Source of the DNA: Mycobacterium sp. GA-1841
GTDB lineage: Bacteria > Actinomycetota > Actinomycetes > Mycobacteriales > Mycobacteriaceae
Assembly: GCF_001954135.1 (NCBI RefSeq)
Contig: NZ_MBEQ01000068.1
Location: 20,731 to 84,730 of the forward strand
Direction of reading: 5' to 3'
DNA: 64,000 nt
The notes beneath the pieces were generated by a model. It was not told the DNA's origin, searched no databases, and saw nothing but the letters and a program-made list of their open reading frames with translations. Shown here in pieces: positions 26,978 through 36,903 of the stretch (its first letter is position 1; each line of letters begins with the position of its first letter). Made by a program: the position numbers and the translations under genes.

Positions 26978-28270
26978 TCAGTCCTGTCGAGGCTGATAGA
27001 TGTCGGGCACCCCGTCGTCGTCGGCATCGAGGGTTTCCAGCTGGTGAATTCGCCGGTATACGGCATTGCGCGACACCAGAACCACCGATGCCAGCAGGCC
27101 CGCGACCACCGATCCGGTGGCCACCGCGATCTTGACGTCGTCGTCGGCGACAGTGCCGTGCCCGAAGGCGAGTTCGCCGATCAGCAGCGAGACGGTGAAC
27201 CCGATGCCGGCCAACAACGCGACACCCAGCACGTCGCGCCAGGCAAGATCCTCGTCCAGGGTCGCGTGGGTGAAGCGAGCCAGCAGATAGGTGGTGCCCA
27301 GCACGCCGATCGGTTTGCCGAGCACCAGGCCCACGATCACGCCGATGGTCACCGGATGCGACAACGCCGCCGAGAAGCCCGACCACCCGCCGACGGTCAC
27401 GCCCGCGGCGAAGAATGCGAACACCGGGACGGCGAACCCGGCCGACAGCGGCCGCACCAGGTGTTCGAAGTGTTTGGCCGACGCATGGCGACCCAGCACC
27501 GGCACGGTGAATCCCAGCACCACCCCGGCCACCGTGGCGTGCACGCCACTGGCATGCACCAGCGCCCAGGCCAACACCGCCGGCGGCAACAGGATCCACC
27601 ACTGCCGAGCGCCGCGCTGCACGGCGAGCGCATACAGCCCGATCGGCACCAGAGCGCCCAGCAACGGTCCGGGCGCGACGTGATCGGTGTAGAAGAGGGC
27701 GATCACGGTGATCGCCAGCAGATCGTCGACCACGGCCAGCGTCAACAGGAAGATCCGCAGCGCCGCGGGCAGGTGCGTGGACACCACGGCCAGGACCGCC
27801 AAGGCAAAGGCGATGTCGGTGGCGATCGGCACCGCCCACCCGTCGAGCGTCTCCGGATGGTCCGAGAAAACGTTGATTCCGACGAAGATCACCGCAGGCA
27901 CCACCATGCCGCCGACGGCGGCCGCGATCGGCAGCGCCGCACGGGCCGGGTCCCGCAGATCTCCCGCGACGAACTCCCGCTTGAGTTCCACGCCGACGAC
28001 GAAGAAGAAGATGGCCAGCAGACCGTCGGCGGCCCAGGACGACAGCGAAAGATCGAGGTGCAGTGACTGCGGGCCGACGACGAATTCCGAGAGCCGGTGA
28101 TAGCCGGACGACCACGGCGAATTGGCCCACACGAGCGCCGCACCCGCCGCCGCCAGCAGCAACGCCCCGCCGAACGTCTCGGTGCGCAGCAAGTCGGACA
28201 CCCGCTGCCACTCGGGCCACGATCCACGCGCCAGCAGGCGTCGGCCGCGGTGGTCACGGCGGTCAGTCAT
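26978..28270 (-). CDS. nhaA: Na+/H+ antiporter NhaA
   Basis: A 430-residue antiporter with about eleven or twelve membrane helices. The family core is intact: [38 protein letters not shown] with the ion-binding Asp pair region, [16 protein letters not shown] and [15 protein letters not shown]. It exchanges cytoplasmic Na+ for H+, maintaining pH and sodium balance. The ATG at 28270 has AGGAG 10 bases upstream. The C-terminal tail ends in [13 protein letters not shown], an Asp-rich thrombospondin-3-like calcium loop. M. tuberculosis has arsenic-transport genes in this position instead. Confidence 0.94.
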   Translation of the reverse strand: MTDRRDHRGRRLLARGSWPEWQRVSDLLRTETFGGALLLAAAGAALVWANSPWSSGYHRLSEFVVGPQSLHLDLSLSSWAADGLLAIFFFVVGVELKREFVAGDLRDPARAALPIAAAVGGMVVPAVIFVGINVFSDHPETLDGWAVPIATDIAFALAVLAVVSTHLPAALRIFLLTLAVVDDLLAITVIALFYTDHVAPGPLLGALVPIGLYALAVQRGARQWWILLPPAVLAWALVHASGVHATVAGVVLGFTVPVLGRHASAKHFEHLVRPLSAGFAVPVFAFFAAGVTVGGWSGFSAALSHPVTIGVIVGLVLGKPIGVLGTTYLLARFTHATLDEDLAWRDVLGVALLAGIGFTVSLLIGELAFGHGTVADDDVKIAVATGSVVAGLLASVVLVSRNAVYRRIHQLETLDADDDGVPDIYQPRQD

Positions 28271-28431
28271 CCGGGGGCTCCTGTGCTCAGCATTCAACGA
28301 CCGCCGACCAGACTTCCCAGCACACCAGGGAATCACGCTAACAGGCCCGCCGGCACCTCGAATCCACCACAAACCGGCCGTCGCCGTGATTACGTAAAGT
28401 AGAGGCGAAGTCGACAAGTCCGGGGTGCTGG

Positions 28432-29523
28432 TTGAGTCCTTTCGATCACTATTACGCGCGTACCGCCCTGCTCGCTGCCCAGGGCAAGCGCACCCTGATG
28501 CAACGCACCGTCGGCGCCACGATCATCGGGCTGAGCCTGATCCCGCTGTTGGTACTGATCAGCCCGCAAGGTCCACACGGGGCCCTGCAGTACGTGGCGG
28601 TGGGTGTCGGTGTCGGAGGTCTGACGCTGGCCCAATGGTGGTGGCGGCGCCAGTGGCCCAGCCGCACCCAGTCCTGGATCGTGGTGTGCATCGGCACGGT
28701 GTGTATCGGGGCCACCTGCATCCTGCTGGTGGATCCGACCGTCGGACTGCTCGGGTCGAGCTCGTTGAGCCTGGTCACCGGCTATACGGCGTTTCTGCAC
28801 AGTCGGCGGGTGTTGCACCTGACCTGGCTGGCCTCGGCCGCGGTGGTGATCTGTCTCGGCGTGCGGGTGGCACTGACCGACATCTGGCTCGGGATCGCCG
28901 GGGCACTGGTGTCACTGCTGGTGATCCTGAGCACCTCGGCCCTGGTACGGATAGCCGTCGAGTTGATCGAGCCCGACCGCGTCCAGCATCCCGCCGAGAT
29001 CGACCCGCTGACCGGTCTGCTCAACCGCGAGGCCTTCGACATGCACACCGCGACGATGCTGGGCTCCCACAGTCGCCACGACGACCAGTACCTGGTGGTC
29101 GTGGCGGTCGGTATCGACGACATGGCGTTGCTGAGCGACATGGACGGCAGCCACAGCACGTTGCACGCCCGGGTCGCCGTTGCGCAGGCGATGCGCGAGA
29201 CGGTGCGACACAAGGTGCCGCTGGCCCACGTGTCCGACAGCGAGTTCCTGATCGCCGACGTGTTCAAGACCAACGATCCCTCACCGTTGGTGAACCGGAT
29301 CCGCATGGCGATCACCACCACGCCCATGCGCCTGACCGCCAGCATCGGCACGGCGTGCAGCCAACTGCGGCCGCTGACCGAACTACCCACCGAGCAGATC
29401 GTCGACGCCCTGGTGGCCCTGGCCGTCACCGCGATGAACCAGTCGAAGGCCGAGGGCGGCAACCGGGCCACCTATGCGCACTTCCCCACCCCGACGACCG
29501 GGCCCGACGACCGCACCGAGTGA
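28432..29523 (+). CDS. Membrane protein with degenerate GGDEF domain
   Basis: A 363-residue protein with about five or six hydrophobic helices (residues about 25-185), then a GGDEF-type domain. The domain opening [12 protein letters not shown] is typical of diguanylate cyclases. The active-site loop, which should read GGDEF/GGEEF, is [13 protein letters not shown], so both glycines are lost and only the acidic-Phe end remains. Cyclase activity is therefore unlikely; a GTP- or c-di-GMP-sensing or scaffolding role is possible. The start is TTG 28432; no better in-frame codon was seen and the start is uncertain. It is divergent from nhaA by 161 bases. Confidence 0.78.
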   Translation: MSPFDHYYARTALLAAQGKRTLMQRTVGATIIGLSLIPLLVLISPQGPHGALQYVAVGVGVGGLTLAQWWWRRQWPSRTQSWIVVCIGTVCIGATCILLVDPTVGLLGSSSLSLVTGYTAFLHSRRVLHLTWLASAAVVICLGVRVALTDIWLGIAGALVSLLVILSTSALVRIAVELIEPDRVQHPAEIDPLTGLLNREAFDMHTATMLGSHSRHDDQYLVVVAVGIDDMALLSDMDGSHSTLHARVAVAQAMRETVRHKVPLAHVSDSEFLIADVFKTNDPSPLVNRIRMAITTTPMRLTASIGTACSQLRPLTELPTEQIVDALVALAVTAMNQSKAEGGNRATYAHFPTPTTGPDDRTE

Positions 29524-29542
29524 GCGGCACCGATGAGTTCCC

Positions 29543-30736
29543 TCAGCGGGTCAGCACCGCGATGCACTCCACGTGGTGGGTGAGCGGGAAAGAATCGAAC
29601 ACCCGCAAGTCCTCCACGGAGTAACCGTGCCGCACATACATCCCCACATCTCGAGCGAAAGACGCGGCCTCACAACCGATGTGGATGATTCTGGGCACCT
29701 CGGTGGCGGCCAGTGCGTCGATCACCTCGCGGCCGGCGCCGGTGCGGGGCGGATCGAGCACCGCGACGTCCGGACGCCCCGACTCGGCTGACAGCGCGCG
29801 ACGCACCGAATCGGTGACCACCGAGACCCACGGCAGATCGGCCAGCGCTCGGCGGGCCGTGCGCGATGCCGAACGCGAGGTGTCGACAGTCAGGATCCGA
29901 CCGTCGGGCCCGACCTGCTGCGCCAACGCGGCGGCGAAAACCCCTGCGCCACCGTAGAGGTCCCACGCGGTCATGCCCGGTTGCAGCTCGGACCAGTCGG
30001 CGACCAGCCGGCTGTAGAGTTCGGCCGCATCACGATGGGCCTGCCAGAACGCGGTCACCGGCAGCATCCACTCCCGGCCGCCGATCCGCTGCACGGCCTC
30101 GTAATCCCCCTCGACGACCCGCGTGGCGCTCTTGCGGCCGGCCTTCGGACCGGACTGCACGACGTGCCGACGACCGTCTGCATCCAACACCGCGTGCACG
30201 TGCGCGCCCGGAGTCCAACGCACCGTCTCCAGCCCGGCGGTCAGCTCGGGGGGCAGCTGCCCGCAATGGAGTTCGGTTACCAGGTCGGCGCTGTGGTAGC
30301 GGTGGAATCCGGCTCGGCCGTCGGATGTCGTGTCCAGCCGCACGCGGCTCCGCCAGCCCCGTGCCTCGCCGTCGCCGACCGCCTCGGCGACGGCCGTCTG
30401 CTCGTCGCGCCAGGTGAACCCGCCGAGCCGCGAGAGCTGGTTGGCCACGACCGAACCCTTGATGCGGCGCGCCGCCTGCGGCGCGATGAACGCCAGGTCG
30501 CAGCATCCGGCGCCGTGGACCCCGGCGATCGGACACAGCGGGTCGACGCGGTCCGGCGATGGTTCCAACACCTCGACCACCTCGGCGTGCCAATACGATC
30601 CGCGTTCGTCGAACACGTTGACCCGCACCGTCTCACCGGGCACCGCGTACCGGACGAACACCACCCGGCCCTCGTGGCGTGCCACGCAACTGCCGCCGTT
30701 GGCCGCCGAACCCGCGGTCAGGATGAGCTCGGTCAC
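29543..30736 (-). CDS. TrmA/RlmCD-type 5-methyluridine RNA methyltransferase (Rv2689c-like)
   Basis: A 397-residue SAM-dependent RNA methyltransferase. It has an N-terminal TRAM RNA-binding domain (LILTAGSAANGGSCVAR...), cysteines 68, 78 and 79 (PLCPIAGVHGAGCCD) suitable for an iron-sulfur cluster, and motif DPPRTGAGREVID. The catalytic Cys is in IIHIGCEAASFARD and the closing motif is FPLTHHVECIAVL. It likely makes m5U in rRNA or tRNA. GTG 30736 overlaps the TGA of the upstream APC permease (GTGA), so the two are translationally coupled. Confidence 0.88.
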   Translation of the reverse strand: MTELILTAGSAANGGSCVARHEGRVVFVRYAVPGETVRVNVFDERGSYWHAEVVEVLEPSPDRVDPLCPIAGVHGAGCCDLAFIAPQAARRIKGSVVANQLSRLGGFTWRDEQTAVAEAVGDGEARGWRSRVRLDTTSDGRAGFHRYHSADLVTELHCGQLPPELTAGLETVRWTPGAHVHAVLDADGRRHVVQSGPKAGRKSATRVVEGDYEAVQRIGGREWMLPVTAFWQAHRDAAELYSRLVADWSELQPGMTAWDLYGGAGVFAAALAQQVGPDGRILTVDTSRSASRTARRALADLPWVSVVTDSVRRALSAESGRPDVAVLDPPRTGAGREVIDALAATEVPRIIHIGCEAASFARDVGMYVRHGYSVEDLRVFDSFPLTHHVECIAVLTR

Positions 30737-32730
30737 TCCAGGAATCCTCTGCGGGCATCGCCGGGGGTGGCACGCGGCTGCAGCGCCTTCAACCGCTCCG
30801 ACGAATTCAACTGCCACGGAACCGAGGTCACCATCACGTTCGGCATGAACAGCAGCCGGCCCTTGAGCCGCAACGCACTCTGATTGTGTAGCACCTGCTC
30901 CCACCAGTGACCCACGACGTATTCGGGGATGAACACCGTCACCACGGTCCGCGGTGATTCCTTGGTCACCCGTTTGACGTAATCGAGGACCGGCCGGGTG
31001 ATTTCGCGGTACGGCGAGGCGATCACCTTCAGCGGCACGCTGATGTCGCTGTCCTCCCACTGATGCACCAGGGCACGGGTCTCGGCGTCGTCCACACTCA
31101 CCGTGATCGCCTCCAGCACGTCGGGCCGCGTAGCACGCGCATACGCCAACGCCCGCTTGGTGGGCAGGTGCAGTTTCGACACCAGGACCACCGCGTGGTT
31201 GCGGCTCGGCAGCACGATGTCACCACCCTCGCTCTCATCCTGCGCCTCGAGCTCGCGGGCCACGGTGTCGTAGTGCTGGTGGATCATCTTCATGACGACG
31301 AACAGCGCGGTCATCGCCAGGATCGCGATCCAGGCTCCGGCGGCGAACTTCGTCACCACCACGACCACGAGCACCGCGCCGGTTGCGGTGAGGCCGACCG
31401 CGTTGATGATGCGCGACCGCATCATCTTGCGGCGCACCGTCGGATCGGTTTCGGTGCGCAACAAGCGGGTCCAGTGCCGCACCATGCCGATCTGGCTGAG
31501 CGTGAACGACACGAACACCCCGACGATGTAGAGCTGGATCAGCGCGGTCACCTCGGCCCGGAACGCGACCACGAAAGCGATCGCGGCAAGCGCCAGGAAC
31601 AAGATGCCGTTGGAGAAGGCCAGCCGATCACCTCGGGTATGCAGCTGCCGCGGCAGGAAGCGGTCCTGCGCCAAGATCGAGCCGAGCACCGGAAACCCGT
31701 TGAAGGCGGTGTTGGCGGCCAACATCAGGATCAGCGCGGTCACCCCGGCGATCAAATACAGACCGACCGGGAAATTGTGGAACACCGCATCGGCAAGCTG
31801 GGCGATCAAGGTCTTCTGGTGGTAATCGGGAGGTGCACCGATCAGCTGCTCGTGGGGACGCTCGGCGATCTGCACGCCGGTGGCCTTGGCCAGCAGGATG
31901 ATGCCCATCAAAAGTGTCACCGAGATCACCCCGAGCAGCAGCAGGGTGGTTGCCGCGTTCCGGGACTTGGGTTTCCGGAAGGCCGGCACACCGTTGCTGA
32001 TCGCCTCGACACCGGTCAGCGCCGCCGAACCCGACGAGAACGCCCGCGCCACCAGGAACACGAGCGCGAAGCCGAGCACCTCACCGTGTTCGGGATGCAT
32101 CTCGAAGCCTGCGGATTCCGCCCGCAGCGGATGACCCAGAACATAGATCTGGAACAACCCCCAGCCCAACATGATGAACATGCCGACCATGAACGCGTAG
32201 GTGGGAATAGCGAACGCGGTACCGGACTCTCGAAGCCCGCGCAGGTTCATCGACGCCAGCAGCAGGATCGCCACCACCGCGAACAACACCTTGTGTTGCG
32301 CGACGAACGGCACCGCTGAGCCGATGTTCGACATCGCCGACGACATGGAGACGGCCACCGTCAGCACGTAATCCACCATGAGTGCACTGGCCACGGTCAG
32401 ACCGGCGGTGGGCCCGAGGTTGGTGGTGACGACCTCGTAATCACCGCCCCCGGAAGGGTAGGCATGAACGTTCTGCCGATAGCTGGCGATCACGATCAGC
32501 ATGACGCCGGCCACCGCCAGCCCGATCCACGGGGTCAGTGAGTAGGCCGTCAGCCCGGCCACCGACAGCACGAGGAAAACTTCCTCGGGCGCGTAGGCCA
32601 CCGACGACAACGCGTCGGAGGCGAACACCGGCAGGGCGATCCGTTTGGGCAACAGCGTGTGCGAGAGCTTGTCGCTGCGAAACGGCCGCCCCAGTACCAA
32701 CCGGCGCGCTGCCGTCGAAAGCTTGGACAC
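30733..32730 (-). CDS. APC-family permease with C-terminal soluble domain (Rv2690c-like)
   Basis: A 665-residue amino-acid/polyamine/organocation permease with about twelve helices (PVFASDALSSVAYAPEEVFLVLS, MVDYVLTVAVSMSSAMSNIGSAV). A soluble C-terminal region of about 200 residues includes HAVVLVSKLHLPTKRALAYARA, resembling a universal-stress or KUP-like regulatory domain. It lies divergent from ceoB/ceoC, whose products gate K+ uptake, so a cation or K+-linked transport role is plausible but not proven. GTG 32730 begins VSKLSTAARR; a long upstream open frame antisense to ceoB was rejected. Confidence 0.86.
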   Translation of the reverse strand: MSKLSTAARRLVLGRPFRSDKLSHTLLPKRIALPVFASDALSSVAYAPEEVFLVLSVAGLTAYSLTPWIGLAVAGVMLIVIASYRQNVHAYPSGGGDYEVVTTNLGPTAGLTVASALMVDYVLTVAVSMSSAMSNIGSAVPFVAQHKVLFAVVAILLLASMNLRGLRESGTAFAIPTYAFMVGMFIMLGWGLFQIYVLGHPLRAESAGFEMHPEHGEVLGFALVFLVARAFSSGSAALTGVEAISNGVPAFRKPKSRNAATTLLLLGVISVTLLMGIILLAKATGVQIAERPHEQLIGAPPDYHQKTLIAQLADAVFHNFPVGLYLIAGVTALILMLAANTAFNGFPVLGSILAQDRFLPRQLHTRGDRLAFSNGILFLALAAIAFVVAFRAEVTALIQLYIVGVFVSFTLSQIGMVRHWTRLLRTETDPTVRRKMMRSRIINAVGLTATGAVLVVVVVTKFAAGAWIAILAMTALFVVMKMIHQHYDTVARELEAQDESEGGDIVLPSRNHAVVLVSKLHLPTKRALAYARATRPDVLEAITVSVDDAETRALVHQWEDSDISVPLKVIASPYREITRPVLDYVKRVTKESPRTVVTVFIPEYVVGHWWEQVLHNQSALRLKGRLLFMPNVMVTSVPWQLNSSERLKALQPRATPGDARRGFLE

Positions 32731-32835
32731 GAGAGCCAAGACTAAGCCCGAAGACGAAAAGTCGTCACAAAGCTGTAGCGTTCGAGGGCACGGAGAGAGC
32801 AACAGCGCTCTTCTGCGACCGGAAAGGACCGTCGG

Positions 32836-33510
32836 GTGCGTGTAGTCGTCATGGGGTGCGGTCGAGTCGGCGCGTCCCTCGCGGACAGCTTGGCCCGCAT
32901 CGGCCACGAGGTTGCGGTCATCGACCGCGACAGCACCGCGTTCCATCGGCTTTCGCCGGAGTTCGCCGGGGAACGCGTGCTCGGCATGGGCTTCGACCGC
33001 GATGTCCTGCTGCGCGCCGGGATCGAGGAGGCCGGCGCGTTCGCCGCCGTCTCCTCCGGTGACAACTCCAACATCATCTCGGCGCGGGTGGCCCGCGAGA
33101 CGTTCGGCGTCGAGCGCGTGGTGGCCCGGATCTATGACGCCAAGCGTGCCGCGGTCTACGAGCGGTTGGGTATCCCGACCGTGGCCACGGTGCCGTGGAC
33201 CACCGATCGTCTGCTCAACGTGCTGACCAGAGAGACCGAGACCACAAAATGGCGTGACCCCTCGGGCAACGTGGGTGTGGCCGAACTTCCGTTGCACCAG
33301 GACTGGGCCGGACATCTGGTCACCGAACTGGAGGCGGCCACCGGCGGCCGGGTGGCGTTCATGATCCGGCTCGGGAGCGGTTATCTGCCCGAGCCGAAGA
33401 CCGTGATCCAGGCCGGCGACCAGGTGTACGTCGCCGCCGTGTCGGGCCACATCGCCGAGGCGCTGGCGATCGCGGCGCTGCCGCCGAGCGAGGACTTGGA
33501 GTCGCACTGA
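32836..33510 (+). CDS. ceoB: TrkA-type K+ uptake regulatory protein CeoB
   Basis: A 224-residue RCK protein. The N-terminal Rossmann TrkA-N domain shows VVVMGCGRVGASLADSLARIGHEVAVIDRD (the nucleotide-binding glycines are in VMGCGRVGAS), and the C-terminal TrkA-C domain covers about residues 140-215. It binds NAD(H)/ATP and controls a Trk-type K+ transporter. It overlaps ceoC by one base (TGATG) and diverges from the APC permease. Orthologous by order to Rv2691. Confidence 0.93.
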   Translation: MRVVVMGCGRVGASLADSLARIGHEVAVIDRDSTAFHRLSPEFAGERVLGMGFDRDVLLRAGIEEAGAFAAVSSGDNSNIISARVARETFGVERVVARIYDAKRAAVYERLGIPTVATVPWTTDRLLNVLTRETETTKWRDPSGNVGVAELPLHQDWAGHLVTELEAATGGRVAFMIRLGSGYLPEPKTVIQAGDQVYVAAVSGHIAEALAIAALPPSEDLESH

Positions 33511-34178
33511 TGAAAGTTGCCATCGCCGGGGCGGGGGCCGTGGGCCGTTCCATCGCCCGCGAGCTGCTGGAGAGCAACCACGACGTGACCCTGCTCGAAC
33601 GCAACCCCGACCACATCGACGTCGACGCCATCCCGGCCGCGCACTGGCGGCTGGGTGATGCCTGTGAGCTCACCATGATGGAGTCGATCAAGCTCGAGGA
33701 ATTCGACGTGGTGATCGCGGCGACCGGCGACGACAAGGCCAATGTCGTGGTCAGCCTGCTCGCCAAGACCGAATTCGCGGTACCCCGGGTGGTGGCCCGG
33801 GTCAACGATCCTCGCAACGAGTGGCTGTTCGACGAGAACTGGGGCGTCGACGTGGCGGTGTCGACGCCGCGGATGCTGGCCTCGCTGGTCGAAGAAGCCG
33901 TGGCAGTCGGCGATCTGGTCCGGCTGATGGAGTTCCGCAAGGGGCAGGCCAGCCTGGTCGAGATCACCCTGCCCGACGACACCCCGTGGGGCGGCAAACC
34001 CGTCAAGCGCCTCGATCTGCCCCGCGACACCGCGTTGGTGACGATCCTGCGCGGAGCCAGGGTGATCGTGCCCGAATCCGACGAGCCCCTCGAGGGTGGC
34101 GATGAACTGCTGTTCGTCGCGGTCACCGAGTCCGAGGACGAACTGCGCGAGCTGTTGCTGCGTCCGGCGCCGCGCTAA
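33510..34178 (+). CDS. ceoC: TrkA-type K+ uptake regulatory protein CeoC
   Basis: A 222-residue paralogue of CeoB with VAIAGAGAVGRSIARELL, the nucleotide-binding loop, and acidic residue after the second strand (LLERNPDHID). The TrkA-C domain includes LVEITLPDDTPWGGKPVKRL. CeoB and CeoC together probably form the ring that gates a K+ channel subunit encoded elsewhere; no TrkH/G-like pore gene is in this window. The ATG overlaps the ceoB stop. Confidence 0.93.
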   Translation: MKVAIAGAGAVGRSIARELLESNHDVTLLERNPDHIDVDAIPAAHWRLGDACELTMMESIKLEEFDVVIAATGDDKANVVVSLLAKTEFAVPRVVARVNDPRNEWLFDENWGVDVAVSTPRMLASLVEEAVAVGDLVRLMEFRKGQASLVEITLPDDTPWGGKPVKRLDLPRDTALVTILRGARVIVPESDEPLEGGDELLFVAVTESEDELRELLLRPAPR

Positions 34179-34184
34179 TCGGCG

Positions 34185-34886
34185 CTAATCTGCATCGACG
34201 CCGTGGGCGTCGTCGGCGGCGTGCACCGCACGCTGCGCGGACCGGATGGCGAGATAGGTCACCAGCGCCGCGACCGCGGTCAGCGGCCAGCCCATCGCGA
34301 TGCGGGCGAAGCCCAGCCAACCGGTCTCATCCGAGTCGTACAGGTACTGCTGGACCAGAAACCGCGAGGCGAACACCACGACCCAGGTGAGCGTGGCGAC
34401 GTCGAAGGCCACCACGGCCTTGCGCACACCACGCCACTCGCGGTCGTGCGTGTTGACCCAACCCCAGATGTAACCGACCACCGGGCGGCGGATGATCACC
34501 GACACCCCGAACACCACCGCCCACAGCAGTGACGTCCAAATACCAAGCAGGAAATAGCCTTTCGACTCCCCCACCAGATACGCGATGAGCGCGCTGACGC
34601 CGACGGCAAAGAATCCCGACACCGCCGGTTGAACAGATTCGCGGCGGACCAGCCGCCAGATCAGGATCAGGGTCGCCACCCCGAGCGCGGCAGCGATCGC
34701 GGGCATCAGGCCGAATGCCGTGGACACCGGGACGAACACCACCACCGGCAACGACGAATAGATGAGGCCGCTGACCCCACCCATCTGGTCCAACACGGCC
34801 CGCCCGCCGCCGTGGGCAGGGGCCGGTGCCGGCTCGCTCTCGGCGGGTTGAGGCGCGTTGCCTGCGTTCGGTTCGGCCTGACTCAC
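34185..34886 (-). CDS. DUF3159 membrane protein (Rv2693c-like)
   Basis: A 233-residue actinobacterial membrane protein with a Pro/Ala-rich N-terminus and about six helices. Family-like features are GGVSGLIYSSLPVVVFVPV, a conserved GESKGYFLLGIWTS loop and RRPVVGYIWGW. The function is unknown. GTG 34886 overlaps the stop of the OB-fold gene (GTGA), so both are translated together. The stop lies 6 bases from the convergent ceoC stop. Confidence 0.85.
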   Translation of the reverse strand: MSQAEPNAGNAPQPAESEPAPAPAHGGGRAVLDQMGGVSGLIYSSLPVVVFVPVSTAFGLMPAIAAALGVATLILIWRLVRRESVQPAVSGFFAVGVSALIAYLVGESKGYFLLGIWTSLLWAVVFGVSVIIRRPVVGYIWGWVNTHDREWRGVRKAVVAFDVATLTWVVVFASRFLVQQYLYDSDETGWLGFARIAMGWPLTAVAALVTYLAIRSAQRAVHAADDAHGVDAD

Positions 34887-35254
34887 TTCTGGATTTCGTA
34901 GCGCGGGTTGTAGATCGCTTTGGTGCCGTTCTCCAGCTTGCCCACGCGACCGTGCACGCGCAGCGTGCACCCGGATTCGATACCGGGGATGCGGCGCTGA
35001 CCCAACCACACCAGCAACACCGTGTCGGTGCCGTCGAACAGTTCGGCCTTGATGCCGCCGGAACACCCCTTGCCGTTACATTCGACGCTGCGCAGGGTGC
35101 CGACCATCGTCACTTCCTGGCCGCGCTGAACGTCGATCGCCCGCAGTGCGCCGGTGTTCGCGGCTTCATCGCTGAGCTCTTCGACATCAAGCTGTTCGGG
35201 GTCTTCCGTCAGGCGTCGCGTAAGCCGGCGCAGATACCCTTCGGCCGTAGCCAT
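34883..35254 (-). CDS. OB-fold nucleic-acid-binding protein (Rv2694c-like)
   Basis: A 123-residue protein with one OB-fold (about residues 40-115: QEVTMVGTLRSVEC, AELFDGTDTVLLVWLGQRRIPGIESGCTLRVHGRV in pieces). The arrangement resembles RecG-wedge or tRNA anticodon OB domains. ATG 35254 has AGGAGAGG immediately upstream. Coupled to the DUF3159 gene by a GTGA overlap. A conserved pair in actinobacteria; molecular role not established. Confidence 0.85.
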   Translation of the reverse strand: MATAEGYLRRLTRRLTEDPEQLDVEELSDEAANTGALRAIDVQRGQEVTMVGTLRSVECNGKGCSGGIKAELFDGTDTVLLVWLGQRRIPGIESGCTLRVHGRVGKLENGTKAIYNPRYEIQK

Positions 35255-35388
35255 GGCCTCTCCTGACCTTCTGCGGATCCACTGTGAATCCGCCCAACCA
35301 ACGCCACGGTAGCCCTCTTGTTCGACGAATGCCACGTGGGGTACGGGTCGGCGCGCCGATGATTTGACGGGGCAGGCACGATCGTGTG

Positions 35389-36108
35389 ATGAGCGTCATT
35401 CTGCGCAGTGTCCCAACCGTTCTGCTGCCCGGTACCGGGTCCGACGACAACTACGTCTACCGGGCATTTTCCGCTGCACTGCACGATCTGGACGCACTTG
35501 TGGTGACCCCGCCTCCGACACCCGAGCGGCTCATCGAGGGTTATCTGCACGCGCTCGACGACGCGGCGCGGTCGGGCCCCATCGCGGTCGGCGGCGTCTC
35601 GATCGGGGCGGTGGTCGCGGCCCGATGGGCACTGGACCACCCCACCCGTGCGGTGGCGGTGCTGGCCGCCCTGCCGCCCTGGACGGGTTCGTCCCAACAT
35701 GCACCGGCCGCACTGCTGGCCCGGCAGTCGGCCGAACTGTTGCGCCGGGACGGGCTGGCGTCCGCGGTCGCACAGATGCGTGCTGCCAGCATGCCGTGGC
35801 TGGCCGACGAACTGGCCCGGTCCTGGGTGGGCCAGTGGCCCACGTTGCCCGACGCGATGGAAGAAGCGGCCGGCTACCGGGCACCGGACTGCGCCGAGCT
35901 CGAACTGCTCAGGGTGCCGATGGGTGTCGCAGTGGCAACCGACGATCCCGTGCATCCCGCCGAAGTCGGCTACGAGTGGGTGGCCGCGGCCCCGCAGGCA
36001 GCGTTGCGCTCCGTCACCCTCGAACAGATGGGCGTCGACACCGGCGCGTTGGGCGCCGCCTGTGTGGCGGCGTTGCAGGATGCGGTCGACGCCACCGTCG
36101 TCGGCTGA
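35389..36108 (+). CDS. Alpha/beta-hydrolase-fold protein (Rv2695-like)
   Basis: A 239-residue hydrolase-like protein. The strand-turn VPTVLLPGTGSDDNYVY is followed by the nucleophile elbow IAVGGVSIGAVVAARWA, a GxSxG with Ser in GVSIG. The acid is probably in VAVATDDPVHP. No signal peptide, so it is cytoplasmic. The start may be GTG 35386 or ATG 35389; the latter is listed. It converges with the DUF3710 gene, 3 bases apart. The substrate is unknown. Confidence 0.82.
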   Translation: MSVILRSVPTVLLPGTGSDDNYVYRAFSAALHDLDALVVTPPPTPERLIEGYLHALDDAARSGPIAVGGVSIGAVVAARWALDHPTRAVAVLAALPPWTGSSQHAPAALLARQSAELLRRDGLASAVAQMRAASMPWLADELARSWVGQWPTLPDAMEEAAGYRAPDCAELELLRVPMGVAVATDDPVHPAEVGYEWVAAAPQAALRSVTLEQMGVDTGALGAACVAALQDAVDATVVG

Positions 36109-36111
36109 CGG

Positions 36112-36903
36112 TCAGCCGCCGGTGATGGTGCGAAGCTGCTGCATCGCCGAACCCTGCACGCTGCGCCGAGCCGCCGGCTCGGCCGGCGGCTGATCGGCCG
36201 GCGGATCCTGAGCGGCGGACATCTGCTGGGCAGCCTGCTGCATCGCCGCCTGTTGCGCCGCGGCGCGCAGTTGGGCCGCCATCGGCTCGGGCAGCTGCAC
36301 CGCCAGCGGCGTGCGCACCGGCAGAGGTGTGTCACCGCGACGAATCACGCTGTCCGCCAAGGACGTCCGCGCTTCGGCGGCCAGTGCGTCGATGGTTTCC
36401 GGCGAACCGTTGACCACACAGCGCACCATCCAGCGGTATCCGTCGACGCCGATGAAACGCACCACGCCGCCGTTGCCCACACCGAGCACCTCGCGCCCCC
36501 ACGGGCCGTCCTGAATGCTGACCGAGGTCGCATCCTTGCGCAGCGAGTCGGCGAGCTCACCGGCCACCTCACGCCACAGGCCCGCACTCTTGGGCGCGGC
36601 ATAGGCGGCGATGGTGAACCGTCCGTTGGGCGTCACCACCCACACCGCGCTGGGCGCTCCGGCCTCGTTGAGCTCGACCTGGACCTGCCCGCCGTCGGGC
36701 ATGGGGATCAGCACCGAACCGAGGTCGAGCCGCCCCTGCACGGCGACTTCGGGATCGTCGAAGTCCTCGACGTCGAACGGCCCCTGATCGACGTCGTCGC
36801 CGGCGTCCGCCGAAGCGGGCGGATCACCCACCGGCTGACCTTCCTGCCGATCAGCGGCGTCTTCAGCCGAAGCGTTGCTCTTGCGTTTTCCGAATGCCAT
36901 CAC
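36112..36903 (-). CDS. DUF3710 protein (Rv2696c-like)
   Basis: A 263-residue conserved actinobacterial protein. An acidic N-terminal low-complexity region is followed by the DUF3710 core ([40 protein letters not shown]). An Ala/Gln-rich C-terminal tail ends the protein. It begins with GTG 36903 overlapping the dut stop (alternative ATG at 36900), so it is translationally coupled to dut. Function unknown. Confidence 0.86.
   Translation of the reverse strand: MMAFGKRKSNASAEDAADRQEGQPVGDPPASADAGDDVDQGPFDVEDFDDPEVAVQGRLDLGSVLIPMPDGGQVQVELNEAGAPSAVWVVTPNGRFTIAAYAAPKSAGLWREVAGELADSLRKDATSVSIQDGPWGREVLGVGNGGVVRFIGVDGYRWMVRCVVNGSPETIDALAAEARTSLADSVIRRGDTPLPVRTPLAVQLPEPMAAQLRAAAQQAAMQQAAQQMSAAQDPPADQPPAEPAARRSVQGSAMQQLRTITGG

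Noticed and set aside
32731..33507. N-terminal extension of the APC permease
   Set aside because: It is antisense to ceoB, which has clear TrkA-N motifs; the permease family start is at GTG 32730.
35273..35293. GCGGAT-N9-ATCCGC hairpin upstream of the OB-fold gene
   Set aside because: Six-base arms with a nine-base loop are expected by chance in a sequence this rich in G and C; no second copy or regulator supports it.
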